Of a stretch of 64,000 nucleotides of DNA, positions 1 to 13,700 are shown piece after piece. A program made the position numbers and the translations under genes. The stretch is from the NCBI RefSeq assembly GCF_963678635.1, contig NC_087064.1:14749802-14813801 (forward strand), written 5' to 3'. Position 1 is the stretch's first letter, and every line of letters starts with the position of its first letter. A model generated the notes under the pieces. It made no database searches and was not told the origin of the DNA. It saw only the letters and a program-made list of their open reading frames with translations. The DNA comes from Symsagittifera roscoffensis. Its lineage: Eukaryota; Xenacoelomorpha; Acoela; Convolutidae.

Positions 1-1247
1 GTGAAAAAATTCAGTTCAAAAACCAAAATCGTACCGGAATAACCAAACTAAAAATTAATAACCACACTAAGAAAAAGAAAAAAAAGAAGGTTAAATTTGT
101 TTGCTCACCATCAAAAACTATTCTTTTTCTACAAGACTCTTCGATAAACCATTTTAGACCACTTGTAATTGGAAAAAAAAGATACTATGTGAATTGAAGA
201 AAGTTTAGATCCTTAATACTCCCGAGTTTCAATTTTATTTAGGTTTTAACCCAACACACTTATGTGAGTTTTATGAAACTTAAAAACATATAATCAGTTT
301 AACAAAATGTGGTTTGAAACAATCAAGGCAGACACACAAAACCAATCCAAGCAAGCGTACTAAGGAATGAAATTGCAACCAAAACACAAACAAATGGAAA
401 ATCTCAATTATGAAAAAATGGCAGAAAATTATCATCTAGGGCAACGATTCAAAAAACCGAGCTCGCTCATTTTTTGACCAAGTTTAATGAGGAAGTTAAT
501 TTAAATTTTGGAAAAGAAGAAGTAAATACCCGAAAAATACTTGATGATAGCAGTCGTAAGTTTTAAATTCATTTATTTGCTTGTCATAGAAAACTTATTC
601 AGCAAAGAACAGTCATCAGATGGTGAGGTACAAAATAGGTTACGGGATATGAACAATGTTGCTTTTTGCAACAAATTTCAATCTGTTTTCCGGACTTACA
701 GCGAAAAAAATATTCCTGACGGAACTAAAAAGAATCTTTTTTTAGCCCAGCATGTTCAAAAAGTCAATGCATTTAGGAACAGTATGTCTTGACTGTCAGA
801 AAAACAGATAAACCAGCAATTACATCACGATTTGAACAAAGCACGGTTAGAAAAGAGAAAGAATTTTTCCTTTTCCTTTTCACATAGTACATGTATACCG
901 TAAAACACCAATCAACTCACCATCAAATGGGAAGAAAAACTATTTAGTAGTATTAATTTTTTTTTCAAAATTTTTTCATGTATATCCCATAGCTACAACA
1001 ACAGCAATTGCAATGATTTATTAACTGAAAAAAAGTACTCACATTTGTTATAACACAAAAAAAATTTTACGGTAAAAGAACTGCTTTCCTGATTGAATAT
1101 TATACCGGTAGGTTTAGTGAGCTAAGTATAAGGTAACATCAGCAAAAACAATCCAATATTTCCTTACTCCAATAACAGCTTATTCACAAAAGAAAAGCAG
1201 AAAGTCAAAACAATATTTTAGGTACGCTCCTTACAAATTTTTCTCGA

Positions 1248-1406
1248 CCAAGCAAAATGGAATTGGAGTGAACTAGCAAGGAAATTTGCTTCCGCTCCTC
1301 TTACCAACATTAATGTCAGCACTGGATTAAAACCATATGAAAACGTTTTTGGGACACTTTCAATAAAATTAGGCTCACTCCGAAATCAGAATTTCTATCT
1401 CTGACT
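1248..1406 (+). pseudogene. Retroelement integrase C-terminal fragment (relic)
   Basis: One frame from about 1255 reads a W-x-W-x-E-L-A-x-K-F-A segment, then NINVSTGLKPYENVFG, and ends at a TGA. This resembles the end of the catalytic core of LTR-retrotransposon integrases, where a motif of the type STG-x-x-P-x-E-x-x-F-G is common. No catalytic Asp or Glu, reverse transcriptase or LTR is visible nearby, so this is at most a small relic. It could also be chance similarity. Confidence 0.35.
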
Positions 1407-4264
1407 ATTGCCAAGGATATCTTTTTTCATAGTCACTCATTACAATCATCATCAAGTAAAATCAAAATTTAAAAGTTCTTCGTTTTTGAAACAAAAACTG
1501 AACTTAATTACATCTACGGGGATGGGAATCTGAAGAAAAGTTAAATAAAGGCAACAACTAAGGGACAACAAACCAGATTGAAATTACGAAAACCAAAAAA
1601 AGTAATTCAAAGTTTTTTTGGTAAATTATTCTTCAGGAGAAGGAAAGAAAAACTTTGCAAGAGTTAAGGTCAGGATCGGGATCATTTGAAAACAAAAAAA
1701 TTATCATTGTGAATTTCGAAATCCCGTTGGACTCTGCTATGTAAGAACAAAAACTAGCTCGCAGAAAGCATTACGTTGAGTAATATGTAGTAGAATAAAA
1801 TCAATCAATTTGCTTAAAAACTATATATTTAAATTAAAAATTTACAAATCTTTTCCATAAACCGAAAAGAAATAAGAAGTACATTAAAACAAAACTCGTC
1901 GAAAAACATATCTTTCCGAATTTCATTTGAATGTTCTGATCCATTAATTGTCGAAGATTTTCACAGAGAAACAAAGAACAAGACTCCTGACACAAAAACA
2001 TCAATCAAGAGCAGACACTTATTAATCATGATTCCTGGCTTCAAGAAAATAAGACTGATTTACTGTAACTAGTTCGTACACCTAGATAAGCCTTTAGAAA
2101 ACTAAGATCCACTCTTCTCCATGCAAATCATATCAATGAGCCAGCAAAACACAACAATAAAGACAGAAATCAAAAAATCAAAGACGAATTTGAAAATACT
2201 CCAATTTTATCAAGCTGGGTGTAAATAGTCGTACTATCTAAACTATATTTGATTGAAAACTCTAAAAAAACACAGCAGTCCCATAAGTCATCAAATTGTA
2301 CAGATTTTTTACAAAAAATTGGCTCCATGCACACTAGTCAACCCAAATCAGTCAATTTGTGTTCCAAAATTGTTTTCTTTTCAAAAAAGCTTCTTGATAG
2401 TTTAACTTTGTCTTGTGGATGGGTTTTCTTACTTTTTTTAGATGAGGTTTCAAAAAGTACACACATAGCATTAATTCAGAGCATTGAATTGGATCATATC
2501 ATGTTCTTTCAGACCCATTCACTACGGTTGTTTCGTTATACAGGAAAATAAGATGTATGCGCGTAGTTAAGTGGCCCCTTGAAAAGATAGCCCTGATTAC
2601 CTATACACAATCGATTGTAATCTAACCGTGTACCAGGCTCTTGGAGAATTTTTAAGGACGCAGATTTGTGTAGAAAAAAGACTTGGCATAGGAGATAATT
2701 GTTGCATGTGGTACAAGAATTATTCAATCATAATATGAATATTATTAACTTAAAAGTTTTTATACTAACAGAAAACTGCGCAAAAACTAAAAAATTTGCC
2801 ATTGAAAAAGACCGAAACTTTGAAATCGTTCATTAAAACGAATGAGAGTATTTTGCAACGGAGGAATGAAGGAACATAAGTAAATAGCGACAATTGGACT
2901 AAAGGTAACACCAGGAAGACAAGTAAAAGACTACTCTCATGAAACATACATACAAAAAGCTATGCTTTAATTAAACCTACAGACTAAACAAATGCAAAAT
3001 CGCTATGCTTTCGCACTATCTTGCGCAGTACTCGAATGCGGAAGCAAACCATCATCGTTCAACCCATATGCTTATTTTTGGAAAATTTTCAAAAACTGAG
3101 GAGTCAAGCAACTGTTTTGTCAAAAAAAGCGAAAATAGTTATATCCACTCTCAAAAATTTATGACTGGGAAATGATTGGAGCCCAATCGCTCAGACCTAA
3201 GAAATCGGATTCACAAATAGCTGCACGAAATCTACTGTAGAACCGGGAGCGGTAGATTAAACAAAATTCGACTCTTTGTTAGTTTTATGATCAGGCAGCT
3301 TCGCTATGAACACAGGTAAACCCAAAACACCAATACTTGTTAATAAAAATTAATACTTGAAACAAATTAAAGAAAACAACCAAATATGAATGAAATCATT
3401 GAAGTATCCTGTACAAAAATAAACTCAACATCCATCTAATTAAAAATCTGGATTCTTTTTGAGGCCAAAAAGGAAACGGTTAAAATGATTATGAACTCCA
3501 TGTAGGTGCAAATTAGCTTACATCATATTATATATTGCTAAACAAGTCAAATTCTCTGAAATGAAGTTATTATCAATAATCTAGATTCATGGAAACTTTA
3601 GGTGTTTTGATTGCCAAGATTCGAGTAAAATAATCAAAAAATATGCATAGGAGTTTTTTTTAGACAATGTTTGGCCAGTGAAATAATAGTTTTCGAAAGG
3701 AACATTTTTCTCTTAAATGAAAAATTCGACTCCATGTTTTCAAATTTCAACTGAAATCGCATCTGCGATCAGTTTCTACTATGATTAGGGTTTGAAAATG
3801 CCAATTTGGTCAGTTTCCTGAGATAGTTTCCTGAAATTCAGCCTTGTTACTGGAACCGTACGGGGCGAGTTTCTAAGCATGGCTGAAAAACCAAAAAAAA
3901 AATTTTAGGCAAACTAGTTGATCATGTTAGTTCCGTGTACGTCTCCTTTTTGAATTTAACGCAGTTTTAACAAGTTTGAGTCTCAGAATTTTCAATGATT
4001 GATCAAAATTAGGAACAGGAAATCTTAGAAACACCTAATGCTCAGTTTTATTTTTTGATTGAATTACCATTGTTTTAGTTAGATAGTGATCTATAGATAA
4101 GCGAAAATGGGGGAAAAAGATTTGCACTTAATGTGCGTTTTCAGAACCATAAAAAATGATAACTACCGTTTTTCGAAAAAAAAGTATAATTGCATATGTG
4201 ACTATTTGGCCACTCAATCATAAAAAAAAATACTTTACGAATACTTTTACATACAAATGCTTTT

Positions 4265-4350
4265 TATACAAATGCTTTTACAGAAATCAAATGTTTTATA
4301 CAAATGTTTTTACAGAAATCAAATGTTTTATACAAATGCTTTTACAGAAT
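4265..4350. repeat. 32-bp tandem repeat, about 3 copies
   Basis: The segment starting TATACAAATG recurs at about 4265, 4297 and 4329, a 32-bp period with one or two differences between units. Two overlapping ORFs run through it, but the ORFs come from the repeat and are not evidence for a gene. Confidence 0.8.
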
Positions 4351-4654
4351 TCGTGTGTTTTAAGAGAAATTCAACTAATGATGATAAACTGCAAGCTAGT
4401 TGTAGTAAGCTTTCTGCATTAAAACGCTGTAGTTTAAGATTTTTATATTTTTGTGATCAGGGCATCTGTGCCAAAAAATTTAAATGTGAAGCTAAAAAAT
4501 CATTCGAAAGAACTGCAAAAGAGTTGAAAATAGAAGCAAGTCGATATGATCATGCTTTTTTTTCTTATAATGTAGATATATGTTACCATTATTTTAAATT
4601 ACCAAGTTTAGAAAAAGTGGCCAAGTTTCTATGTTACATGATAACCCATAAAAA

Positions 4655-4705
4655 ATGAAGACTGAAAAAATTGTCCCTTTTTTCAACTGGGGAATTGTTT
4701 TGGCG
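4655..4705 (+). CDS. Host gene exon 1: start and signal peptide core
   Basis: ATG at 4655 opens 17 codons ending at a canonical GTAAGT donor in phase 0. Joined to exon 2, the first 30 or so residues have a basic start, a hydrophobic core (WGIVLA then ICLCWL) and a likely cleavage after VNG. This is a textbook signal peptide and fixes the start. Confidence 0.7.
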
Positions 4706-7700
4706 GTAAGTGCAGTTTATTTTCTTAAAATATTTGATTTCATCTAAAAAATTGTGTAAATTAAAAACTTTTAGAAAATCGGCTAACTCTGCGCATTTTG
4801 TGTTCTTTTCTTGCAAATTTGACAGATTAACAAATTTATATCAGTGAACCAAACTTATTTAACACTGTGTTTTAAAAATAAATGCAATTGCGAAATTTTG
4901 GTGAGTGGGGGGGTTTCGGAGGGTGTGGGTTAACAGGGAAGAATTGCCGAAACTTTTTTTGACTTTAGAGAATAGAGAAGCAATGAAGAATCAATTGATC
5001 TGATGATTAATGACTTGATCTAAATTACCATTTGTTTCTTTGAAAACATCAAATTGAAAATTTTTCCTAGTTGTCTACCTTCAAAAAAAAAACTAATAAG
5101 ACCTAATTTAATTCTGAGCCATAATAATTTTCATTATAGATTTGTCTCTGCTGGTTAAGAAATGTAAATGGCAAACAGGACCTGACCATGCAACACAATG
5201 CAACAGGATGTGAAGTGGCCAAAGCAGCTATTGACAAACTAGAACAACTGATGGAGAAAAGTATCGAACTAGGATACTACTTCCAGACACGGTAAGCTTC
5301 AATCAACCCTTATCAGTTGGATTTAGGGAGGCTTTATTAAATCATGCTTGGATAACCTACCTCAATTATTACTACCCGCAGTCGTGTCCATGGTAATAAT
5401 CTATTGTAAGCAATCTTTTTGTTCAAATAAAATCGATTACACTTGGAGACCATGCAATTGAGTTTAATCCATTTTTTTTCGAAAATTACATACTTTTTAA
5501 TTCATTATCTATCCATTGTGCACAAAAAAAGAAAGATAACCTTCATAAATTTGATACAAAAGTAGTTCAAAAAAACTAGTAGCTGCATTACTCGTGACCT
5601 ACTCGAAAATTAAACATACTCATAATACTACAACTTTTGAACTCAGTCAGTTTTGAACTATCCCTCAGTCAGTAAAATGAAAACAACAACAAAAAAAATT
5701 TCAAAAATAACTGTGAAGAGAATAGATAGAATTCAGACTGCACGCAACAGGGCATCAGGGCAAAGCCCTGAATGTTCCGACTGCTTCTTATTGGTTTTAG
5801 GCTAACAAAATCAAATTTTAAGGTTTAACAAGAGTGCTCGCATCAGGGCATCAGGGCAAAGCCCTGAATGTTCCGACTGCTTCTTATTGGTTTTAGGCTA
5901 ACAAAATCAAATTTTAAGGTTTAACAAGAGTGCTTGCATCAGGGCGAAGCCTTGAATGTTCCCACTGCTCTTTAAAGTCTATGGAGTAGTGTTCGGATAA
6001 AAAAAATGATAAAGCTTTCAAAAAAAAGTTTGAAATTTTTTTCAGATTTTTCTTGCAAAACTCCCACACGCTATGTAATCTACAAAACAAGACTGCTCGT
6101 ACCAGGGCGCAGCCTTGAAAGTACCGACTGCCTTTTAAGGTCTATGGAGCAGTAATAACATGAAACAATTAAATTGTAATAAAACAAAATGAGGAAAAAA
6201 ATTCAAAAAAAGAGGATTTTTTTTGTGAAAATCATCCCCTCAAGCGCCATATTAAAAGATTTCGTTCCTAAAACAAATCGATTATAGCAAATAAACTTCC
6301 TACAACCAATTTGGAACGTATTCTAAGACAGATTAAATCTCCGCTTACGCGTTAATAGTGCGAAATATATCGCGCGTTAATTGTCCCAAATTGGCGGAAA
6401 TGGCAATCTTTATACCCCCTTATAACTTCACGAAAAGTGATCACTGGTAAAATATCTTTTCAAGTTTCAACTCAGAACAACAATACCTTTTGAAAGATAG
6501 AAAAATAATTTTGTCAAAAAGGGCTAGTTAAAAAGTCGAAATTTGTCTGGAGACCAATTTGGAACTGTTTCTAAGATGAGTTAAATCTCCGTTTACGCCT
6601 TAATAGCGCGGACTAGTGCGGAATACATCGCTCGTTAATTGTCTCAAACTGGCCAAAATGGCAATCTTTGAACCTCCATAACTTAGGAAAAAATGATCAC
6701 TGGTAAAATATTTTTTCAAATGTAAGCTCAAGATAACATTACTTTTTGAATGATATTTCAAAATTCCGTCAAAAATTGCTTGTTACAACGTCGAAATTTG
6801 TCTGTAGAAAAAACCCAACCCGAGCACAAATATTCCGTTACTTTCGTTACGAAAGTCGGAGGAATAAAAATACCAATTATCTTGCCTCAGTTCAATTTGG
6901 AATAATTTTCTAGTGCGGGATAGCTCTCCAAGCGCAAATATTTCGCTTTAAGCTTTCAGCATCAAAACGGAAGACGAGCAGTTTAGCTAGATTGGTTTAA
7001 TTTAAACAGTCATGCAAAAGAGTGTTGTGAGCGCATAGCAGGGGCAGTAAAAGTAAGGGGATCGAGCCCTCAAACAAGTCAAAATTGGTCTGAATAACAA
7101 CTACCCCTAGCATATATTTACTTCACTTTCTTCGGAAGTCGGAGCAAAAAAAGCAAATTTGTACCAGTTATGGGTAAGTCGCAGTTTAAAAATGCAAATT
7201 TCAAATTTTGATAACACTGAAAAATGTTCAAAAATCAGTTTTGTATAAAATTGGCTATAACCCAATATAATCTAAAAAAAATACGATCTTTTATGGAAAA
7301 TTTTTTTGATTTTTTTTCTGTTTAGAACTATAACCAAGTGTTTTAGAATTTTATTGAAATTGAACATGAGAATCCATTATTTTTCGGGTACCTGTAATTT
7401 TAATGGGGGAACATGAGTAAAATTGCCATTTTTGCCGAGAATTTCCAATTGTGCCTGCAAACATTGGCTATAACCCAATATAATCTAAAAAAAATACGAT
7501 CTTTTATGGAAAATTTTTTTGATTTTTTTTCTGTTTAGAACTATAACCAAGTGTTTTAGAATTTTATTGAAATTGAACATGAGAATCCATTATTTTTCGG
7601 GTACCTGTAATTTTAATGGGGGAACATGAGTAAAATTGCCATTTTTGCCGAGAATTTCCAATTGTGCCTGCAAACAAAAATATAGCCTTTCGAGTCTTTT

Positions 7701-10700
7701 GTCTGAGAATTTCAAATTGGTTAGTCTGAAAAAAAACGGTTGATAATTTTCAAATGTTTTTGTGAGTTCATTAGTACAATATTTCTGTTTACTTTTTTTT
7801 CACCCCCATGCAAAAATTTAATTTTTAATGCCATCCATTTCGATTTCTTTCTACGCACGATGTTTACTTATTCAAACAAACTTTTTGACGATGTTTGCCT
7901 CATTGTCTAACCACTTTATTTGTCAATCCTGCTGAAACCTTCCAACACAAATCAAGGTTCACTGAACTTTCGCTTTATAGCCATTTATTAACGGTGCCTT
8001 AAAAACAAAGCTTTTATCAATCCGAACTCATTTTCTTTTTTTCAATGTTTATGAACAATGAATACTCTCACTCATTTTTGGATTAATCACAGATAGGTTT
8101 CCTTGGCAGTATAATTTGTATGTATTTATTCCTATCAAATCAGTTTCGTATTTCGAATCATGAACCGAATTTTCATATCTTTTGTTCTGTGTTGGACAAA
8201 CTTCTCTTGATTTCCAGCGACAAGTACATGCTGACAAGATTAGCCTTCCTGTCAGAGTTTGGAGAAACCGAGTACAGGGAAAATGCGTCCGGGATCTGGC
8301 AGCTGACCAGAGAAAACTGGGAAAAGGCTCAGACAGTGGTTTCCGGGACAAGTCAAGTGCAGGTATCTGTTGTTTCAAGCAACAGGCCCAATTAGGCCTA
8401 ATTGGAGTTGGATTATCATAATAATGTTTTCAAACCACTATAACATACGGCATCAGCGAAATTGCAACAAAACTGCTCGTATCAGAGCTAATCTCTGAAT
8501 GTTCTGATTACCTTTTAAGATTTATGGGGCAGTAATAACATAAAAATCATTAAAATATTAAATGTAAAAAAATAAATGAAAAAAAAAAAAATAAATTTTG
8601 AAATTTTTTCTAGGAAAATCATCACCCCACACGCCATATAAATTACAAAAAAATAAATTTCGCTCCTTGTAACAAATCAATTCTGAGAAAGAAGCTTCTT
8701 TCAACCAATTTGGAGCGATTTCTAAGACGGATTAAATCTCCGCTTACGCATTAACAGCGCGAAATATAGCGCGTTAATTGTCCCAAATTAGCCAAAATGT
8801 CAATTCTTAAACCCCCATAACTGTACAAAAAATGATCACAGGTGAAATATCTTTTCAAATGTAAGATCAAGATAACAATACCTTTAAAATGATATTAAAA
8901 AATTCCGTCAAAAATGGCTAGTTAAAAAGTCCAAATTTGTCTGAAAAAAAAAAACCCAACCGAGCACAAATATTCCGTTAGTTTCGTATCGAAAGTCGGA
9001 ACAACAACAGTTAGACATGGTCCTAGAGTACATCGAAAGGCTGAATCGAGTACTTTTAAAAAGCAGAATAAGTCTTGCTAACACAAAAACGAACTACTTA
9101 AAAAAATTGAAAGCTTTTTGAAGTTTCTAGAGGATGCTTGAAATGGTTCTCGCAATTTTTGTTGCGACCGCCACTTAATTCCTCTTTATTAACTTTGGGT
9201 TGCTTTGAATGCATGTTACAAAAAATTTGCGGATGCCAGAAAAACTTAGGAAAATCCGAAAACACACAAACTTTCCCAGGCTTAAAAGTTTTGGCGAACA
9301 ACTTGTTTTTTTTTATTTTTCTTCGTGAAAGTAAAATATATTGTTTACATTAGGTTTGGGCTTATATCTAAAACTTTTTCAGAACAGAATTTTTTCAGAA
9401 CAGCATTTGGATTTTTAAAAACAACATTCAGCTGAATTTTCTATACCATCTGATAAATATAGACACCTTTAGCTGAAAAAATAATGTGGTTCCTGCGAAT
9501 CGGAGAGGAGCTATAAGAAGGCTTCAAACAGTCCTGTCGAGGATAGTTCATTTGTATTATTTCCTCATATTCTAGACTGTTTTATTTTGTTAAGCGAAGG
9601 TCTTTTTTCCGACTCAAGTCCGTTTTTTGCGTCTAGAACTTTCACGTGGTACCACTTATGCAGCCGATATTGGTCAGGCTGTGGTAGACCTGAAGCTACA
9701 GGCTAAATGAAAGCTCGTCCTCACATACTATCGTTGCCATGGCATGGGATCAAATACACAATCTGACTATTTCAAAATGAACGCCTTACCGCTATGCTAA
9801 GTGCCTCAACAACAAAAAAAACTAAAAACAGTAAAAAAAAAACAAATAAAAGACTTATAATCACACTTCCTGAAATTATTGAGGTTTCAACAGTGCCAAA
9901 CTTTTTTACGAGCAAAACTTACAGGCAAACACATGTAACTTTTTAACAGAGTGGAGTTTCGTTGGTTGATACACAGTTTTTGGTTCGAAATGTAGCTGAG
10001 ATATTGACAAAAAACTTAAATTACATCGATGAACAAGAAACTACGCTCACTTGATTTTACGCATTATGATGGAAAAATGAAAATCAATAGAAACAAGACT
10101 ACTCCTACATCAAGTTCGTATATTCAGGGGTTGATATGAGTAAGCTTTATTTTTAAGAAAAGGTTAAATAGAGGCAGAACAAAAAATGAGGCTTTTTCAG
10201 ACGGTCAAATTTTACAAAAAAAATTAATTTGTATTATGTTTTCCTAATATTTATAATATGGAGAAAAAACTGCAACGGTCGGAAAATTAACGCTGGTCGT
10301 GGTTATTTTTTTTGGTTACGTCGACAGCGTCCAACTATTTTTTGGTCGAGCTGCTGGCGGACATATCTCCTTTGTTTGGAAAAACCAAACTTTGGCTGCA
10401 ACAGTCTAGAATTACCATATTTCGGTCGCGGTAGTCTGATCATAAACCCACAGCGTCTTGGTTTCAAATGCCGTGCTTGTGAAACAATACTGAAAGCAAA
10501 ATTTGCAGTTTTTTCATATAACTCAAAGTTCAATATTAATCAAGGCACAAACAAACTCAAAATTTCATTCGAAAATTTCAAATAAAATCAAAATGTTTCA
10601 ATATTTGGATTAGAAGTTGTTTATTTCTATTGCACGAAAAAAAATCGATCATTTCTGTAAAGAGAAAAAAATTAAAACGGAAAGGCTGGATTATCTATCT

Positions 10701-13700
10701 AAAAATACTACTCAGAAACGAAACCTTTGTTGGCAAGCGAAGATTGAGGTCTTTTTTCGCATTCAAATTTAGGCGTAAGTAACCGGTTATAACGGATTAT
10801 TAGTTAGTTTTGTGACAATTGTTATTGATTATAATTACCAAAACAAGGTGTTTTAATTACCAAAACTAGGTGTTTCTTAATTGATTATAATTTAGATATT
10901 TTCCAAGAGATTATAACCTATTACAATCGATTATATTATAGTTCATACAAAAAAACGCTTTAAATCAATTTTAATTAATTTCTATTTTTTTTCGGAACAC
11001 AAATCGCAAACCTCGACACGGGACTCAATTAATTTGTTTTTCAATTTAAAGCTGCTTATCTCGTTATTGATATTAAGAACAATTTTTTGCCTCGGAAAGC
11101 TAAGTTAATCCCTTTATATTATTTTAACTTTGGTTCGGCCCGTAACTTACCATATGAAAGTCACACGTTAAATAGTTTTTTTGAGCTCAGGAAATTGATG
11201 TCTCTCATATAATAAAATCAAATCAATGCTGTTTCTAAAAAATTGAAGTTTGTCTGAATCAAATTCCGAAGCACAATTATTTCGTCACTATCTTCATTTG
11301 TCGGAACAAACACCATAAATTTGAAAAAAAAGTTTTCAATGGAGCGGTTACTTACGCCGTTATTTAGATTGGGAGGCTGATCCAACAACAACTTGGCTTC
11401 TATTTCCACGACACAACTTTCGAGAACCAGACACAGCCAATGGTCAATTTAGTGGCCGCTCAAATTATGATTGAAGTAAGTACAACTAATTAAACAGTCA
11501 CACGTCTAATATTGCTTTGGGTTCTTTTGACATATATAGCATAAATAACGCCTCCAGTCAATCATGGCTGCCAATATTTTGCCTAACCCATCTGTCACCA
11601 ATGCTCAATCCAAGTGGTGGTGGGGGGGGGGTTGCTTTTTTGAGGGGTTTGAATGTCTAAAACAAGGGTTGACGCCTTAAAATCGTAAAAAAGACGGGAC
11701 TCTGTAGGTGGTCAGGGGATTCGAAAAAAGGCGTCCAATTCCTGATATTGTGGCCTCAAGTTTTTAACACATTTTACCTAATCTAACAATTTTTGTTTTT
11801 AATGAGATTCAAGCTATACAATCAGACGTCGTGCCAGCGAGGATCGACAAAAACGTAAGTGCAATCAGCATATAACTTTTCTGTCTCGCCTATAACTTAA
11901 TTTTTGAAAACCAAGTTTTTTTATATGATTCAGGGCCAATGGGATTTCTGGAAAAACGCAACGGGTCTCTCTGACCCAGACGGGTAACAACGTTAATGCT
12001 TTCAGTTGCAATTTTGAGCCGGATTATTCAACATCAATTGGTTGTCAGCGGTATGGTCAGCTTTTGATCCACAAACTTCCAGAATTGTATGATTTTTGTA
12101 AACAATCCCCCGTCTGCTCAAACTGGGCCGTCAAGTATCACCAAAAACACTCGTTAGGAAGCTATATTTAAAACTAGCTACTAGTTTGAAGATGCCATTA
12201 TTGGACAGAGTATGAAAAAAAAATAAAAAAGCATGTAAAAATCAAAAGCTTTTGCTGAATAGAATTGTTCCTCAAAATTATAAAATTGCAATAATTTTAG
12301 CTCACTTCAACCAAGCTTCAACCAGAAATCTGACCTGCTTGACACAAACAGTGGTGATGGGGGGAGCGAATGCATGACATGCACGGACCCTCCGACTGAT
12401 GCCGTCTTCATAATGGATGGAAGTGGAAGCATAAATGATGAGTTAGATCATTAACAACTTGCAAATGTTATGCAAATGATTATACGGACTATTCTCACAT
12501 TTTGATTTCTCCCCATTTTTCCAAGTCGAATAAAGCACGTTCTAAAAAATGTTCAAATTGGATAGATACTTTTGCGAAGGTTTTTAAAGATGGTAGCTAA
12601 ATTGTATCAAGAATCCTTTGGACTTCAAAACTAAAACCGCTCTGAAATATTTAACTGCGAGAGAAATCGTGCGAGAAATTTAACTATTGCTATCATTACA
12701 GCATAATTGGCAAAAAATCAGTTGTTACATTCATTTGGCTCCATTCTTACTCGTCAAGGTTATTTTAGTGAGTACCTGCAACAAAAGAATTTCGTCAAAG
12801 CTGTTATGAACCAATTTGAGGATCAAATGACTGTCGGAGAATCTCAAGTTGCTTTTGTACTCTTCAACGATAGAATGGTGGAATCGAGCGATTTTTCGAG
12901 TGATAAACAAGCAGCTGATCGCTACATCGAAGAGCTTGGCAACCCGAACGGGGGAACTGATCTGGATGAGGGATTGAATGAGGGGATTAGAATTGTTCGA
13001 GAAAGCGTGCATTCTCGACTGAATGATGAGACAGTTCGAAAATTTTTCTTTTTTCTCACAGATGGACAAGGCAATCTGACTAACGAGACGGTTAATGATC
13101 TGAGAAACGTAAGTTGCATAGTGTAAAATGGTAGAATCTACTGAACAATCGCCCTCCCCTTTGGTATCTACTAAAGAATTGCCACCCCGATAAACAAAAG
13201 TAGTAAATAGCACTAATCTTTGTAATCAAATTTCGAGTTTTGACGCAATCTCATTGGTCATTCTTGAAAGGGGGGACAATTGTTAAGTAGATTCAAAGGG
13301 TATGTCAAAAACAAAAGTACTTCCCATATACTGAACACTTCTATTCATTTTCCTTTCTGACCTTTTAATATGCAGGACTTGTAAGGACATATTATAAGCT
13401 TGCCAGAGTTTTAAACGGGACCTATATATTAGCCCATCCTTATAACGGGACCTGCGTAAAAAATTATTGTGCATTTTTAAATTTAAGAAGCTTTTATTAA
13501 GTCTATGGAAATCGCTTTTCTTGATCCGCACTTTTTAAGTTGCTACAATCAAAAATTTTTAATAGCAGGCGAAAAACTTGAAATAGTATTTTTTTCCTCT
13601 TTTAGACTCTTTTTTCTCTCAAACGAACCCTTTCTTGGGAAAATTTATGCAAACTTTCATATTTTTGTCTTTGATGTACAGAGCTGATATCCGGATAAAA

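Larger units (their letters stand above)
1..4654. other. Region upstream of the host vWA gene, AT-rich
   Basis: No intact gene is seen. The ORFs here are short, have low complexity and are not supported by splice signals. The only recognisable traces are a retroelement integrase-like fragment near 1248-1404 and a 32-bp tandem repeat near 4265-4350. The promoter of the host gene must lie at the right end, but I do not see a convincing TATA box. Confidence 0.5.
5292..8217. other. Host intron with dispersed and tandem repeats
   Basis: No coding sequence is seen. The intron carries a 96-bp tandem duplication (from about 5751), two copies of a 260-bp dispersed unit (about 6290-6865) and a perfect 213-bp tandem duplication (7251-7676). 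Confidence 0.7.

Noticed and set aside
4257-4658. 133-aa ORF before the host gene
   Set aside because: It runs through the 32-bp repeat and low-complexity sequence. The host start at 4655 is supported by a signal peptide and splice phase.
12442-12768. Early stop in the vWA gene at the TAA after exon 8
   Set aside because: Splicing at GTTAGA (12442) and TATTTTAG (12768) removes the TAA and restores the vWA frame exactly.
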